Assembly: GCA_033439795.1 (NCBI GenBank)
Contig: JAUTDP010000002.1
Location: 3,348,001 to 3,412,000, forward strand
Direction of reading: 5' to 3'
DNA: 64,000 nucleotides
From: Sordaria brevicollis
Lineage: Eukaryota > Ascomycota > Sordariomycetes > Sordariales > Sordariaceae
Part shown: one piece after another, positions 23,713 through 34,899 of the stretch
How the letters are laid out: every line of letters starts with the position of its first letter
Numbering within the stretch: position 1 is the stretch's first letter
The notes under the pieces: generated by a model
The model's input: the letters and a program-made list of their open reading frames with translations, nothing else
Told to the model about the DNA's origin: nothing
Databases searched by the model: none
Position numbers and translations under genes: made by a program

Positions 23713-25790
23713 CTATACCCTTTCGATAATAATTTTAAAGGCATTCCCAATCGGCCGTAAAGGATATTTACATTTAATTTAATTTTTCATTTAATTCTAA
23801 ACGTTTTTAATAGGGTTAAAATTTAGGGAATAAAGTAATTAATTAATAACGGTAACCTTATTAAAAGTAATAATTATAAATACTTTCGTCGATTTCGAAT
23901 TATAATATAGAGCGTTATCTTATATAATAATAAAAATTGGGTTTTACTACTAAAATTCTTATATAAAAGGGAGGATATATTATTAATACGATTTACTAAT
24001 AATAATACCCTATATTTTATAATCCTAAAAGAGAAATATACTTTTTTAATTATTTATAAAATAGGCTTAGAATATTTATCCGCGGGCGTATAATTTAATT
24101 TTAGCGAAGTTATTAACCTTTTTATTTTTAAAGAGGGTAATAAAACGGCGGCCTTCATTTATATTATTAATTTATATTTTATTAAATTCAATTTAGGATT
24201 TTTATTTAAATAGGGTAAAGTTAATATATTTAAGGGCAAATTCTAATTGAAAATAATAGGTTTTATTATTAAAAGGAAAGTAAGTCGGTTATTTAACGCG
24301 GCGGATTCCTTACAATTTTATAACGGCGCGGATAGAATAATAGTAATATCCCTAAAGTTCGGGTATACGTTTACTTAATTCCTCCTAAAATAGGAACCTT
24401 TTCGATTTATTGGGCGTATTTATATATTTTTTAAGAATTTTAACGAAGTAAAGGGGAATAATAAAAGGTTTACCGCCGACGTTATAGTAAAGGATTGTTT
24501 TAATAAGGTAAGTATATTAAATTTAATAAATAATAAAATTAAATTTCTCTATAATAATTTTATATTTTATTTTTATATACGTATAAAGAGTTTTATAAAT
24601 AATATATTTTTCGTAAGTAGTCGATACGGTTTTATATTTATTAAAAGAAAATTATTAGGTAAAAGATAATATAATAAAATTAATAATTAACGACATCGTT
24701 AATAAAAATAAAATATTTATATTAAAAGAGGGTAATAATAGTAATTCCTATAGCGGTATAAAGGGGGTATAAACGCCCTACGATTAATAGCGGGGAAGTT
24801 AAAAAGGGGTTAGGCCTTTAAAAGTAGGCGATAATAATTAAAAAAGGGTATTAAGCGTTAAGGATAATAATTAATAATAAATAATATAGGGAAATTATTT
24901 CGAAGGTAGGTTTATTAATTAAAATTAATATAATTAGCGGCTAATTACGCTCTAGCGCGCTCTTCCTACTTGCGGTTAATAAGGAGAATCTATAAATTGT
25001 AGGGAGGGGTCTTATTACTCCTATATTCGCTATAATTATAATCCGAATTACCTACGTAAATAAAATTCTTTTAATCGCTAACATCGGTATTAAAATCCTC
25101 TTTTTAATATTATTAATTATCTCCTTCGTTTTAAAGAGGAAAAGGGTTAACGAATTATAGGAATTAGCGGAGTACTAAATAATCAGTTAGTAAGGTTATT
25201 TAAAAGTATAAATGAGGGTAAAAGTTAAAAAGGTAAAGAAGGGAGGAAAGAGGGTTATATATATATTAAAAGGAGGGTTATATATAATTAATTAATCGAA
25301 GTTAATTTTAGCGGGTATATAAGTAATATAAAAATCTATATATTAATAAATATAATTTATACGGGAATAAATTTAAAGGTTGAAATTTCGGATTCTAATC
25401 GAAATTAAACGTTTACTAGCCTTTTTAAGTATAGAAAGTATAAATAACTAATTTAAGAGGCTTCTTAAACTAGTAATTTAATTACCCGAAAAAGTTATTA
25501 TTTATCGATTTTTTCGGTTATAATCCTATTTTCTAATTAGTTAATACGTTGGACTTCTATAAATGCCCTATAAATACCCTAGAAAAGTGCTATAACTTTA
25601 CCGATTATAGAAGGTGGGTATGGCTTATTGGGGTGATTTTGGCGGTCGTTAATTAGAATAAAAGGATTATATACGGCTAGTTGGTCTACGTTTTTGAATT
25701 TGAGGTTAAATTATTCTAACCAATTAGATTGCGTAGATAGACCTCTCTTAAGTAGTAAAACCCCCTATTACCCCCCTATAAAAAAATATA
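23713..25790. repeat. Older RIPed repeat flanking the DNA transposon
   Basis: AT-rich DNA with the same CpA/TpG depletion as the rest of the island. Together with 11,640-11,906 it is the sequence into which the DNA transposon jumped. RIP acts on duplicated DNA, so this was probably another repeat. No domain could be read. RIP can also leak from repeats into adjoining unique DNA, which is an alternative explanation. Confidence 0.55.
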
Positions 25791-28434
25791 GGGCACGAAC
25801 CAGACTAACAAACTTTTAAGGACTGATGTGTAATAACGTAAGGTTTCCATTGCAAAACATGGACTGCTTCGTCCGAACTTGTTTCCCAAGACTTCCCAAG
25901 AACTTCATCCCAACACTCACAATGAAGCAAGATGCTCATTTTCATCAGTAATTACCCACAGCTTCCAATCTCCCTGACACGATATATGAAGTCCAACTCA
26001 TGGCGAAAATACTCAACATCACTTCGAGGCCAACACATCTCGTGGCTTTGTTTGTCGACCTGAGACCAACGCCTTCTGACACAACAATGACAGCCCGTGA
26101 CCAACAACATCGGTCGTTTTGAATACACAAGTACACCTGATGCATCGTTTCTCGGGAATACGTCTTCAAGTGTGTTGGACAGATCCAGGAGGGATACAGT
26201 ATCTCGATGTGTTTCGCTGAAGGATTCTGCGCGATGAACTGCGGTAACTCGGAACCACAAGGTCCAGATGTCTACATACGCCAGGGCCGGACATTTTCGA
26301 GATGCCTTTAAACGCCGGTGATCGCTTATCACCCAGAGAAATACCTCCAGCACTTGGGATGACGGAAGCCAAAATGCTCTGACTCAGCGAGCGGGCATCC
26401 AGCGGACGGCCAACGGAGGACTTAAGAAACATCAAACGCCGCTTACTTCCGCTCTCGACCCGCTCGAATGCCGCCTCATTAAATTTACCTCACTCTTATG
26501 ACTGGCACACTCTCAGAATTCCTAATTTTAAGCCGGCATCATCCTGTACTAACCGTCTTTGAAACCGAAACTTCTTACCGGATTCGGTATCAAACGATAT
26601 TACACCATCACGAACTCGGCGACGCTACCTGTTGGCACATGAAAGGCTTAAAGATCAAAGGCTCCAGATTCAAATCGATCGGAATCAGTACCCCGTTCGC
26701 CTGACTGTTCGTCTGTTCAACTGGCGTGACTATTTCTCTTTTCATCACTAGTCTTGTCATGTCCAATATGTGGACGGCAAACTCAAGCCGAGCCTCAAAC
26801 ACATGTGTCAGCACACAGAACCCGGAACCAGCTGTATCGATCGACCTTAAATTGTGAAACGAAGCCTGCCGGACTGCCTCAGGTTGATAGATCCATCTCA
26901 GCCTCTTTTCTCCATTCATGACGCCAGATTGCGTTGCCGCACCGCCCTAACCAACAGACAAGCCAGCCAACCAACCGGCTGTCCGCTCCAACGAGGCTGT
27001 GCCGGTTGACCTCAGCCCTAACAAACCCAGTCGTTCGTTTCTGAATCCGGCCTCTTGGAAACACTAACGGTACTCAGCCCTGTGGCCCTGTTCACGGACC
27101 AAGAACATCTAGTGTCTCATTCTCCAACTCAAAGACAACGAGCCTCAAAGGGGTAAATCGGTTCCAACGTGCCATGCCCCTGGTCGCCTTACGGGCCGCC
27201 TTGATAATTGCCGTGTGCGGTTGGAAGATCTGCCTGTCATCTATCACATCGTATTCTGCGAACGATCAAAGAAGGAAATAAGACAACGTACCGACCAAGC
27301 CTCTCTGGTTCCTGGCCTATCAATAATTCGGAGGTCATATCATCTCGGGTACGGTGTGCCGAATGCAAGCGAGTTGGTTCAACACTTGTCCGTTGGCGAA
27401 GTCGATACCGACGGAAAAAGTCAAGAATAGGGAGATCACTTTTCACAATGGCTATGACATGTCACGGGCATTTACCGTCTCACCGTGGTGAGTGGCTAAG
27501 CTACTCAACCTCATGAGGCTCTCTCACGTCTAGAATGGAGACGTCTAAGCAAACTCTTGAGTTTGATTTCACGGCGATGGTGGGCAACAATCACATCAAA
27601 CTCCCTCCCCACTACAGCTCAGAGGCCAACCAACTCAAGCCAACAAGACGGTGTAACAGCAATACCTATCAAATCAACCTCCGTAAGCTCGTGAAGTGGA
27701 AGAACATAGTGATTAACCCAATTGATCTAAAGAAACGACCGAAAAGATGCGGTTGCTGTCGTTGTAAGAAGGGAAGGTGCGTGGGAAGATTCAGAAACAT
27801 CAAAGTTGTGTGGTGAGTCCTCAAAAACACCTTAACCATTGACGATATGCCAGGAAGAAGGCCTGGGGCCACGCCCCAAAGATGACATGCTCTCGAGACA
27901 CCAGGTGACTGTTTCTGTATCGCTTGTTGTTCAGGGGATGTGCTGCACAATAGTTTCACAGTCAACCCTCCTAAGACAGAGGAGCTGCCAGATCTTTGAC
28001 TAACACGAGTCGAAGTCAAATTTCACGCGAGACAACATGGCACATAAGTCAAGTTGAGCTTGAGGTGAAGATCGTTGAATATGATTCGGATGACTTGGTA
28101 GTTACGCACCGAAAAAGTCCGCGTAAGATCCAGCCGAGCTATCCTATGTCTACCTAGTCTATACACATAAAGGAGACAAGATCCTCTGGCCAAGTTGAAG
28201 AAAGATGCACGCAACCCCCCAGACAATGCATCAAATAGGAAAGGGAAAAAAACAAACATGGTATATCCGCAAATGCAAAAGATTAAGCACACAGAGAGAA
28301 GACCTTGGCCGGTCGGAAAGAGGGGAAGCAGGAGCTTTTGTTATACCAGAGGACCCATTTAGCAAGAAAAAAGAGAAAAAGAGACAAGAGAGTTCAGACA
28401 GGACTAAACAGTGTCTAACAAAGTAGTGACTTGT
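25791..28434. other. Gene-poor flank of the repeat island, about 2.6 kb
   Basis: Composition returns to normal. Several short frames occur (minus strand 25,945-27,064; plus strand 27,208-27,816), but none has a recognisable domain, a consistent spliced structure or a good start. The part next to 28,435 is the 3' UTR of the SRP40-like gene. Confidence 0.45.
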
Positions 28435-29916
28435 TTAGTCATCGAACTTGATGCCACCAACAGCGCTAGTGTCGATGCGTCCACCACGGTAGCTGCCCCT
28501 CTTCTTCTTGTTCTTCTCCTTGGTGAAGCCCTTGCCCCTGGTGACGATCAGGTCCTCGTGCGCCTTCTGGCCCCATTCGTGACCGGCGAAAGCGTTGGAA
28601 GCGAGACGGGGGTCAACAACGACGTCCTTGCGCACGCGAGAGAAGGGAACGATCTCCTTCTTGGGCGGGGGGCCGTTGGGCTTGCGGTTGTTGCTCTTCA
28701 CCTCGTCGGTAGGAGCGGGAGTGGACTCGGTGGAGGCCTTGAGGGTGGCAGAGGAGTCGGAGCCGTTGGCGGAGGCGGCCTTCTTGTTGTCGGTCTTCTT
28801 CTCGTCCTCGGACTCGGAAGATTCAGAGGACTCGGAGGAAGAATCGCTGGAGGAGCTGTCGGACTTGACAACCTTCTTCGTCACAGTCTTCTTCACAGTC
28901 TTCTTCACAGTCTTCTCCTCGGCCTCAGACTCGGAAGAGTCAGAGTCGGAATCAGAGGAAGAGTCGGAAGAGGAGTCAGACTCGCTGGAGGAGCTCGAGT
29001 CCGAATCAGAAGAGGAATCGGAAGAAGAGTCGGAGGAAGAGTCGGAGGAAGAGTCGGAGGAAGAATCGGAGGAGCTAGAGTCGGAAGAGGAATCGGAAGA
29101 GGAGTCAGAAGAGGACGAGTCGGAGGACTCCTCCTTCTTGGTGGCGGGCTTCTTCTTGTCGTCCTCGGACTCGGAGGAGGAGGAGGAGTCGGAAGAAGAC
29201 TCAGAAGACTCAGAAGACTCAGAAGAGGACTCGGCGACCTTCTGCTTCTTGGCCTTGGGAGCCTCGTCCTCAGAGCTGGAAGAGTCGCTAGAGGAAGAAG
29301 AGCTCTCGGAGCTGGACTCGGCCTTGCGCTTCAGAGGGTTGGCAGCAGGGGCGGCGGCCTTGGTCTTCTTCGCCTCGTCCTCGCTGGAGCTAGAATCGCT
29401 AGAGCTGTCGCTGGAAGACTCGCTGCTGCTGCTGGAAGAGCTGGAGCTGGAGGACTCGGCCTTCTTGGCGGGGGCATCCTTCATCTTCTCGTCCTCGCTA
29501 TCACTATCGCTGTCGCTGTCCGAGGACTCGGACTCGCTGGAGCTGCTGCTCTCGTCGTCGCTATCGCTATCGTCGCCGCTGGTGGAACCAGCCTGCTTGG
29601 GCTTGGCCTCCCAGGTCTGGAAGATGGAAGTGAGGGAGGCATCGGAGGACTTCTTCTCCCAGCCGTTCTTGGTGATTTGTTTGGTGAATTCGGTGGCGGC
29701 ATCGGCGAAGTTGTTCTCGGTGAGGAACTTCTCGACGGCGGCGAGGAGCTGGGCGGAAGGCTGGGCAGTAGCCTTCTTCTTGTCCGCCGACTTCTTAGTG
29801 ACCTTCTTGGTGCCGGCCATTTTAGTGGTTTTTTGTTCGGTAGCGGCTGCTGTAGCAGGTGCGGTCGAGGAGAAAGTGGTGTTGTTGGAGAAAAGCCAGG
29901 AAGGCGGGGCGGACAT
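28435..29916 (-). CDS. SRP40/Nopp140-like nucleolar phosphoprotein
   Basis: Single-exon frame of 493 aa. There are three parts. A LisH-like segment at about residues 54-85 (LLAAVEKFLTENNFADAA...) comes first. A long serine/acidic core with Lys-rich patches follows at about 110-390 (SSSDSSSESSE type, punctuated by KK motifs), the pattern phosphorylated by casein kinase 2 in Nopp140 and yeast Srp40. The C-terminal SRP40 domain comes last, with PFSRVRKDVVVDPRLASNAF, EWGQKAHEDL, TRGKGFTKEKNKKKRGSYRGG and a terminal IKFDD. The family chaperones snoRNPs in the nucleolus and Cajal bodies and supports ribosome biogenesis. The first ATG (29916) has weak context; an in-frame ATG at 29820 (MAGTKKV) has a much better AAAATGGCC context and may be the true start, giving 461 aa. 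Confidence 0.9.
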   Translation of the reverse strand: MSAPPSWLFSNNTTFSSTAPATAAATEQKTTKMAGTKKVTKKSADKKKATAQPSAQLLAAVEKFLTENNFADAATEFTKQITKNGWEKKSSDASLTSIFQTWEAKPKQAGSTSGDDSDSDDESSSSSESESSDSDSDSDSEDEKMKDAPAKKAESSSSSSSSSSSESSSDSSSDSSSSEDEAKKTKAAAPAANPLKRKAESSSESSSSSSDSSSSEDEAPKAKKQKVAESSSESSESSESSSDSSSSSESEDDKKKPATKKEESSDSSSSDSSSDSSSDSSSSDSSSDSSSDSSSDSSSDSSSDSDSSSSSESDSSSDSSSDSDSDSSESEAEEKTVKKTVKKTVTKKVVKSDSSSSDSSSESSESSESEDEKKTDNKKAASANGSDSSATLKASTESTPAPTDEVKSNNRKPNGPPPKKEIVPFSRVRKDVVVDPRLASNAFAGHEWGQKAHEDLIVTRGKGFTKEKNKKKRGSYRGGRIDTSAVGGIKFDD

Positions 29917-31024
29917 GGAGTTGAGATGGAGATGAGAAATACAAAAACTCCAAAAAGGATTGGATCCTCTGCGGCTCGAACAAAATCGGTTCTGGACAAA
30001 GGACGCGGGCGCGCTGGGTGGAGGATCGACTGTGGAATAGGTCGAAAATCAATGGGCCCCGCGACGGGACGGACGACTGGCAAAAATTTACGGGCCTTGG
30101 CTGAATTGGGCCACACCGCCTGCTCTTTTGGGTTCTGCCACCTTTTTCCGCCTTCTCTCAGGTCCCTTGCATTTGGGTACCTCGTCTCATGCTTCTTCAG
30201 CTGTCGGACAGTTGCAAGGCGGGGTATCCTTGCTGTGCCCTTCAGATTCGAAGAGGGTCAAAGCCCTTGATGATAAACGATTAGTCACCCTCACCTCCCT
30301 AAACTTTTAGAGTCAGCAAATGTTCACTCTTCTCACCTTCAAGCATCTCGAACACTCAACAGTCATGAGTTGACATTCGATCGTAGCCATATTTTGTCCT
30401 TATTTGAAAGATGGGAAGTTCGAGCACTACCAAACTTGGGGTGTCGTTCAACCTTCCTCGGCCGTTGTATCCGGCAACTCCCCGACGGCTTCCTTCGAGA
30501 AGGATCAAGTGTTGGCAGTGAGCAATGGACATCAGGCAGACGAATAAGCTCGACTCCCATTTGTCCTTCATGATATCTACCCTACATCGTTTCAGTAGGA
30601 GCCCATCCTTTTGGGCTGGCTCGCAGCTATAGGTGTGCCTGGTCCGCAAACTACGACGGTTGGCCGGCCACGGCCAAGAGAAAATGGTCGCCAACATGTA
30701 TCCCTCTCCTTCAGTTATCGCCCAATTACCAAAGTCGTGTGTGGGGGAAAGCAGTGGTTTCTTCATAATCAGGGCAAAGGACGCGTCACTTCTCTAAGTT
30801 CCCCGCAGAAGCTGTCCTATGAGCTATGGCAAACTCGGATAGCAAGGTGATGTTCTGGGCTTCAGTGTTGGTTGCGCGAGAAGGTCCTGCTAAATAAAGA
30901 CAAAGCCCTTTTCTCGTTGCGAACCTGATTATTAGTCTGTTGTTCTGACATCGCGGGTCTTTTTATGTTTCCCATCTTTTCCATAATTACCCACATACCC
31001 CTTTACAAGAGAGATACATCCATC
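29917..31024. other. Divergent intergenic region, about 1.1 kb
   Basis: Separates the minus-strand SRP40-like gene from the plus-strand 4-TM gene and should hold both promoters. Only short non-conserved frames are seen. Confidence 0.5.
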
Positions 31025-32007
31025 ATGGACCAGCCGTCCCCGTCCCCCAAAACACCCCTCCTTGCCTCCCAAAGCAATCCGAAGAAGCCAGTCCTTGACG
31101 GCCGCGTCTTCCACCCTCCCTCTCCTTCGTCTGACTCTTCGGGATCCGGGGACTACCTCGCCCCCGGTGACTCCGATAGCGATGATGATGACAACAATTC
31201 CAGCAACCAAAAATGCGGCATTCAGATCTCCATGGTGCTGTTCGCCCGTATCCTCCTCTTCGTTCTCACCCTAGCCAACCTCATCACCTGGATCGCCATG
31301 GGAAGAGAAAGACTCGACCGCAACCGCTTCGTGGTTCTCAACTTCATCGAGCTGGTATTCATGCTGATCACCAACGGGGGCTTCATCTTCAAGCTGGTAC
31401 GGGAGAAGGGCCGTGACGGTGGTCTTGGTCTTAGCATCATGATTCCTAGGATCTCGTTGGCGATTGGAGAGTGGTCTTGTGGCTTCGGTGCGGGCAAGAA
31501 GTGGTTGAATAGGGATGCTGATAAGGAGGCGAAGACGGTGAGAGACGTGCTGAGGAGGTTGCTTGAGGTGTTGGTTGAGGTGTACTTGGGAGTTACGTTG
31601 ATTGTGTTTACGAGTAAGTCTGCCATGATGAGATAACCAAACCGGACTGCGTCTACAGACAGACATGAAACTGACAACGCATTTTCAGAATGCGCCTTTC
31701 ACACTGCTCGCTGGTGGCAGTCGGACTACTGGAAAGCACCTCTCGTTATCGGATACGTCGTTGGGTACGTGCCACCATGTCGAAGTATAACAAACGTGGG
31801 ATTTGGAGAGTGGTGCTGATATGACTTTTCCGTCTCTACAGAACTTTCCAGCTTCTGGTTGTCATCCTCAACCACAGCAAGGTGCTTGGCCAGAAGACAA
31901 CCATCGAAATTGCATACCACGGTGACGGGCCTGCGCGAAGCGGCCGTCGTATTCAACTGCCTGTCGATGCCGAGACGGTGACTGCTCCGGTATCCATCAC
32001 AGCTTGA
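31025..32007 (+). CDS. Conserved fungal four-TM membrane protein, function unknown
   Basis: Three exons, 31025-31613, 31689-31764 and 31842-32007, give 276 aa. Donors are GTAAGT and GTACGT; acceptors are TTTTCAG and CTACAG. The start MDQPSPSPK lies in a CATCATGG context. The N-terminal 65 residues are soluble, Pro/Ser-rich, then acidic (SDSDDDDNNSS). Four hydrophobic spans follow: ISMVLFARILLFVLTLANLI, FVVLNFIELVFMLITNGGFI, VLVEVYLGVTLIVFT and PLVIGYVVGTFQLLVVIL. Exon 2 contributes the short AFHTARWWQSDYW segment before the last span. No catalytic motif is visible. Sordariomycetes carry many small four-TM proteins of unknown role, and I cannot be more specific. Confidence 0.85.
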
Positions 32008-32330
32008 TCGAACGGGCCGCTTCATTGCATACGTCAATGTTGAGAATCTTCTACTGGCATTTCTTGAATCCTGAATCACTGCATATGAGTGGTGAGGGAG
32101 CATGCTACTAGTGTCACAAGTTGGTGGACATTGGGGCTTTGGACAGAACCTGTCTTATATCATAGTCTATCTAGCCTTCTCAGATATCATAAGCATATTT
32201 GATCTAGTGTGTTCGCATCACCCCTTCCTGATTGTGGTCTATCCAAAATCCAAGCTCTTATATACCAAAAGTGTATGTCAGTTGCATCCTTCCCAACCAT
32301 GAACAAGAACCACGGACACCCTTCATTAGC
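32008..32330. other. Convergent intergenic spacer, 323 bp
   Basis: Lies between the 3' ends of the 4-TM gene and the PEX11-family gene and must contain both 3' UTRs. Nothing else is seen. Confidence 0.6.
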
Positions 32331-33476
32331 TCACAGCCGCGAGCACTTGTCCCAAACTTCCATACCAGTGAGCAACGTACTCCCAATCATCATAACTCCA
32401 ACCGTACCAGGCAAGAACGGGGTCCACCCAACAACAGCACCTGGCTGAGGAATATCTAGCAGATCAGCTACGATCCTGCGCAGAATCCGCGTACGGCGAC
32501 CCTTCCGAGCCGCGTCTCTTTCCTTCTTTTGCTCTACTGCAGCACGCTGGCGCTCTTCCTCCTTCAGTTGTTTTACGTGTTCATCCTCAGCCTCGTCCTC
32601 CTCCTCCACTGATCCTTTTTCCTTCTCAGCACTGTTATCCCTCCCATCCCTAACCTGCTCCTGCTCCTGCCTCCGATAATCCTCCCACAACCTAACCACC
32701 CCGGCCAAAACCCCGCACACCAGCGCAAAGAACCAGAACCTCTGGCCCTCAACATTCAAAAACTCCTCCGTCTCCCTGCTGAAAGGGCTCAGCTTGTTTA
32801 AGTCCACGGCGGAAAAGAACACCAGCGTCTCAAAGAGGAGATACATCCCGTTAAAGCTCTTGGCCGAGATATCCAGCCACGTCGCCAGATCCTTTTCTTC
32901 GTGGGCGTTTGTTAAGGTGAATGCGGAATGGAACGACTCCACAAAGCGGAACACCCGGAAGAAGCGACGGCCTTTGGCTAATCTGCTTCGGGCTTCCATG
33001 GCGTTTGTCATCCATTGGGCGTCGGTGCGTTCGAGCCAGGATTGGGTGATGAGATTCGAAGGACTGGTGCTGTACTTGTTGTTGTTGTGGAAGAAGAGAA
33101 AGGTATAGACGACTTGGGGGACGGTGATGAATAGGTAAATGAGGATGGAGCGGACGGAGGAGAAGGACTGGATGCATTGAGCGATGGCTTGGAAGAGGCG
33201 GAAGGTGCGTTCAAGACCGGCTGTGAAAGAGATGTTAGCATGACGGGTCTCATTGTAGGTAGACTCGTGGTGGAGAATAGCAGTAGATGTCCTCGAAAAG
33301 AGCAGGAGAATGACAGAAAATGAAAAATGAGACTCACAAGCATCCGTCCCAAACTTGATCAAAGTTTCCAAGGTGCTCCTTCTCTTCTTCACCTTCGTCC
33401 GCTCAACCCTTACCACACTCCTCTTCTCATCAGCCACGTTCTTTTCATCCATCGTAATGTTCGTCTCCCGAGTCAT
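32331..33476 (-). CDS. PEX11-family peroxisomal membrane protein
   Basis: Two exons, 33476-33338 and 33220-32331, give 342 aa. The donor GTGAGT and acceptor TTTCACAG restore the junction FGTDASGLERTFRLFQ, which matches the start of the PEX11 fold. Unspliced, the frame stays open but inserts about 39 unrelated residues. The first in-frame ATG is at 33476 (MTRETNITMDEKN). Other family-like features are RRFFRVFRFVESFHSAF (an amphipathic helix), a segment with DISAKSFNGMYLLFETLVFF, and a hydrophobic helix FWFFALVCGVLAGVVRLW. A highly charged Glu/Arg insert (about residues 245-290) precedes a C-terminal membrane segment near PFLPGTVGVMMIGS. PEX11 proteins elongate and divide peroxisomes; this one most resembles the fungal PEX11C/GIM5A-type branch. 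It probably inserts in the peroxisomal membrane with both ends cytosolic. Confidence 0.85.
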   Translation of the reverse strand: MTRETNITMDEKNVADEKRSVVRVERTKVKKRRSTLETLIKFGTDACESHFSFSVILLLFSRTSTAILHHESTYNETRHANISFTAGLERTFRLFQAIAQCIQSFSSVRSILIYLFITVPQVVYTFLFFHNNNKYSTSPSNLITQSWLERTDAQWMTNAMEARSRLAKGRRFFRVFRFVESFHSAFTLTNAHEEKDLATWLDISAKSFNGMYLLFETLVFFSAVDLNKLSPFSRETEEFLNVEGQRFWFFALVCGVLAGVVRLWEDYRRQEQEQVRDGRDNSAEKEKGSVEEEDEAEDEHVKQLKEEERQRAAVEQKKERDAARKGRRTRILRRIVADLLDIPQPGAVVGWTPFLPGTVGVMMIGSTLLTGMEVWDKCSRL

Positions 33477-33548
33477 CACAAATCCCAATAACCAAGCCCG
33501 GTGACTTAATATGCGCGTATGCTTTGCTGTTCAAACTCGAAAAACCTC

Positions 33549-33941
33549 TCAAGGTCCCTTCCCCCCTCCCGGTCCTCCAGGCCCACCACCTCCTCCTCCT
33601 TTCCCTCCTCCTCCTTGGTTCCCACCACCCCTAGCCTTCTTCTTCTTCTCCTTTTCCTTCGCGTCCTTGTCCTGCTGCTGCCTTCCGCCTCCCAGCAAAG
33701 GACCACCTATCAAACCTCCTACGTCTTGGTTCGATCCCGTTCTTAGAGACAACGAGTAATAGTAATAGTAACCTCGAAAGCTAGGGATACCCGTGGGACG
33801 GGTGACGTGCGCGCCGGGCCCGCGGGCAAGAGAGGTGGACGAGTGGCGCGCGTGAACGCCGAAGGAGGAGCCGCCGACGGAGGAGGGCGGGAGGGAGGAG
33901 GTGGATTGGGAGCGCTGGTGGGAGAAGCCTGATGGGGGCAT
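33549..33941 (-). CDS. Small Ser/Gly-rich basic protein, hypothetical
   Basis: Frame of 130 codons starting MPPSGFSHQRSQST in a CTAAATGCC context. It begins with a Ser-rich stretch, then has a tyrosine run (GYYYYYSLSL), a charged patch (DKDAKEKEKKKKARGGG), and ends in glycine/proline repeats (GGGGGGPGGPGGGKGP). No domain is recognisable and the composition is low-complexity, so a spurious frame is possible. In its favour are a good start context and its place just upstream of the PEX11 gene on the same strand, with about 70 bp between its stop and that gene's ATG. The product would be disordered. Confidence 0.45.
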   Translation of the reverse strand: MPPSGFSHQRSQSTSSLPPSSVGGSSFGVHARHSSTSLARGPGAHVTRPTGIPSFRGYYYYYSLSLRTGSNQDVGGLIGGPLLGGGRQQQDKDAKEKEKKKKARGGGNQGGGGKGGGGGGPGGPGGGKGP

Positions 33942-34899
33942 TTAGGGTGGTTGTGTGAGTTGTTGGTTTTTGTGTGTGTTTTCTCCTTTAAGGTAGATGG
34001 TGTTTGTTTTAGTTGAAGAATTGTTGAAGATTTGCCAGGTTTAATCAAGTGGTTGTCCGAGGTTGAAAATAGTTGTGTGAGTTCTTGATATTGGGAGATT
34101 GGCTCCAAAAAGCGGTAAAGATTCTTTATGAGTCTTTTTGAGTCAGATGATCTTCATGAGAAGATGATCTTTAGAATCTGAACGAAGTTGACTTCAGCCA
34201 GCCATACAAATCCCCATCGGCGTGTGACTGTTTACAACTTTCTTATGAACCTAAATAAGGTAAAACAGAGGGGCGAAAGAAGGCTGTGAGCTGTGGTTTT
34301 GGGTGTCTTGGGAAGTGTTTATTGGGCAGGCATGGAGGCCCTGTGAATTTTGACAGGTCATCACTGCAGGGTCCCCAGAAAAAGGCCGTTCTCGGCTATG
34401 AACGAGTGGAAACTCCGGGCGGGAATACCCTGAACGGTTCCCCGGACATAAAGTGGAGGTTTGCTAGGATGATCGCTTGATCGGTTCTGGGCAAGAGTCG
34501 TGTCAATGACTCCATAGTGGAAGACATTCATCCATCACCAAGACGACAACACATATGATCTGATAGGATCATCAAAATACACTTGGTATCTTGCCTCCTC
34601 TGATTGATCTTTCATCCGAATCCAAAGCCCCTCGTCATAGAACTCAAGCCAAGTTTCAAAGACATGAAGCCAAAATAAATACAATATAACATAAGCCCAA
34701 CTGGGGCAGTCTAAGAACCTCTACGGCATGGCCTTTTATGCACAAACGTACAATACAGACACGCATTAAAAAGCGGCCGGGTTTCTCTACGTTAGGCTTA
34801 TAACAAAGCAGGCTCTTGCGTACTGGGAACGCACTTTTACGGCCTCCATCCTGTTGCTGTTCATTATTCACTGTAGTTGTCGTCTTCACACCCCTTCTC
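33942..34899. other. Intergenic region, about 1 kb
   Basis: Lies between the small Gly-rich frame and the nuo51 stop, so it holds the 3' UTR of nuo51 and a promoter for the genes to the left. Short frames show nothing conserved. Confidence 0.5.

Larger units (their letters stand above)
11640..25790. repeat. RIP-degraded AT-rich repeat island of about 14 kb
   Basis: Over this stretch the DNA becomes extremely AT-rich, TpA is everywhere, and CpA and TpG almost vanish while CpG is kept. For example, 14,101-14,160 contains no CA and no TG but several CG. This is the product pattern of RIP, which mutates C to T mainly in CpA context in duplicated DNA during the sexual cycle of Neurospora and relatives. 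Open frames are nearly absent: from about 14,560 to 23,040 nothing over 60 codons survives on either strand. The island is a nest of transposons (listed separately). In Neurospora such islands are normally DNA-methylated H3K9me3 heterochromatin; that is family knowledge, not visible here. Both borders are sharp against normal genic DNA. Confidence 0.95.

Noticed and set aside
11640..25790. AT-rich island as a centromere core or mitochondrial insertion
   Set aside because: The retained CpG with CpA/TpG loss and the resolved transposon structures explain it as RIPed repeats; no mitochondrial genes are readable. A pericentromeric location remains untested.
27535..27816. 93-codon plus-strand frame with a Cys/Arg/Lys-rich end
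   Set aside because: No family, poor start context and no spliced partner; it could be real but cannot be supported.
28595..29935. 446-codon plus-strand frame rich in Glu/Ser
   Set aside because: Another antisense shadow of the same repetitive Ser/Asp codons.
28411..30270. 619-codon plus-strand frame, Gly/Leu/Val/Arg-rich
   Set aside because: It lies entirely antisense to the SRP40-like gene. Its repetitive composition is what the complement of Ser/Asp/Glu codon repeats produces; the minus strand has the real domains.
33221..33337. PEX11 frame read through without splicing
   Set aside because: Reading through adds about 39 unrelated residues, whereas GTGAGT...TTTCACAG splicing restores the conserved family junction.
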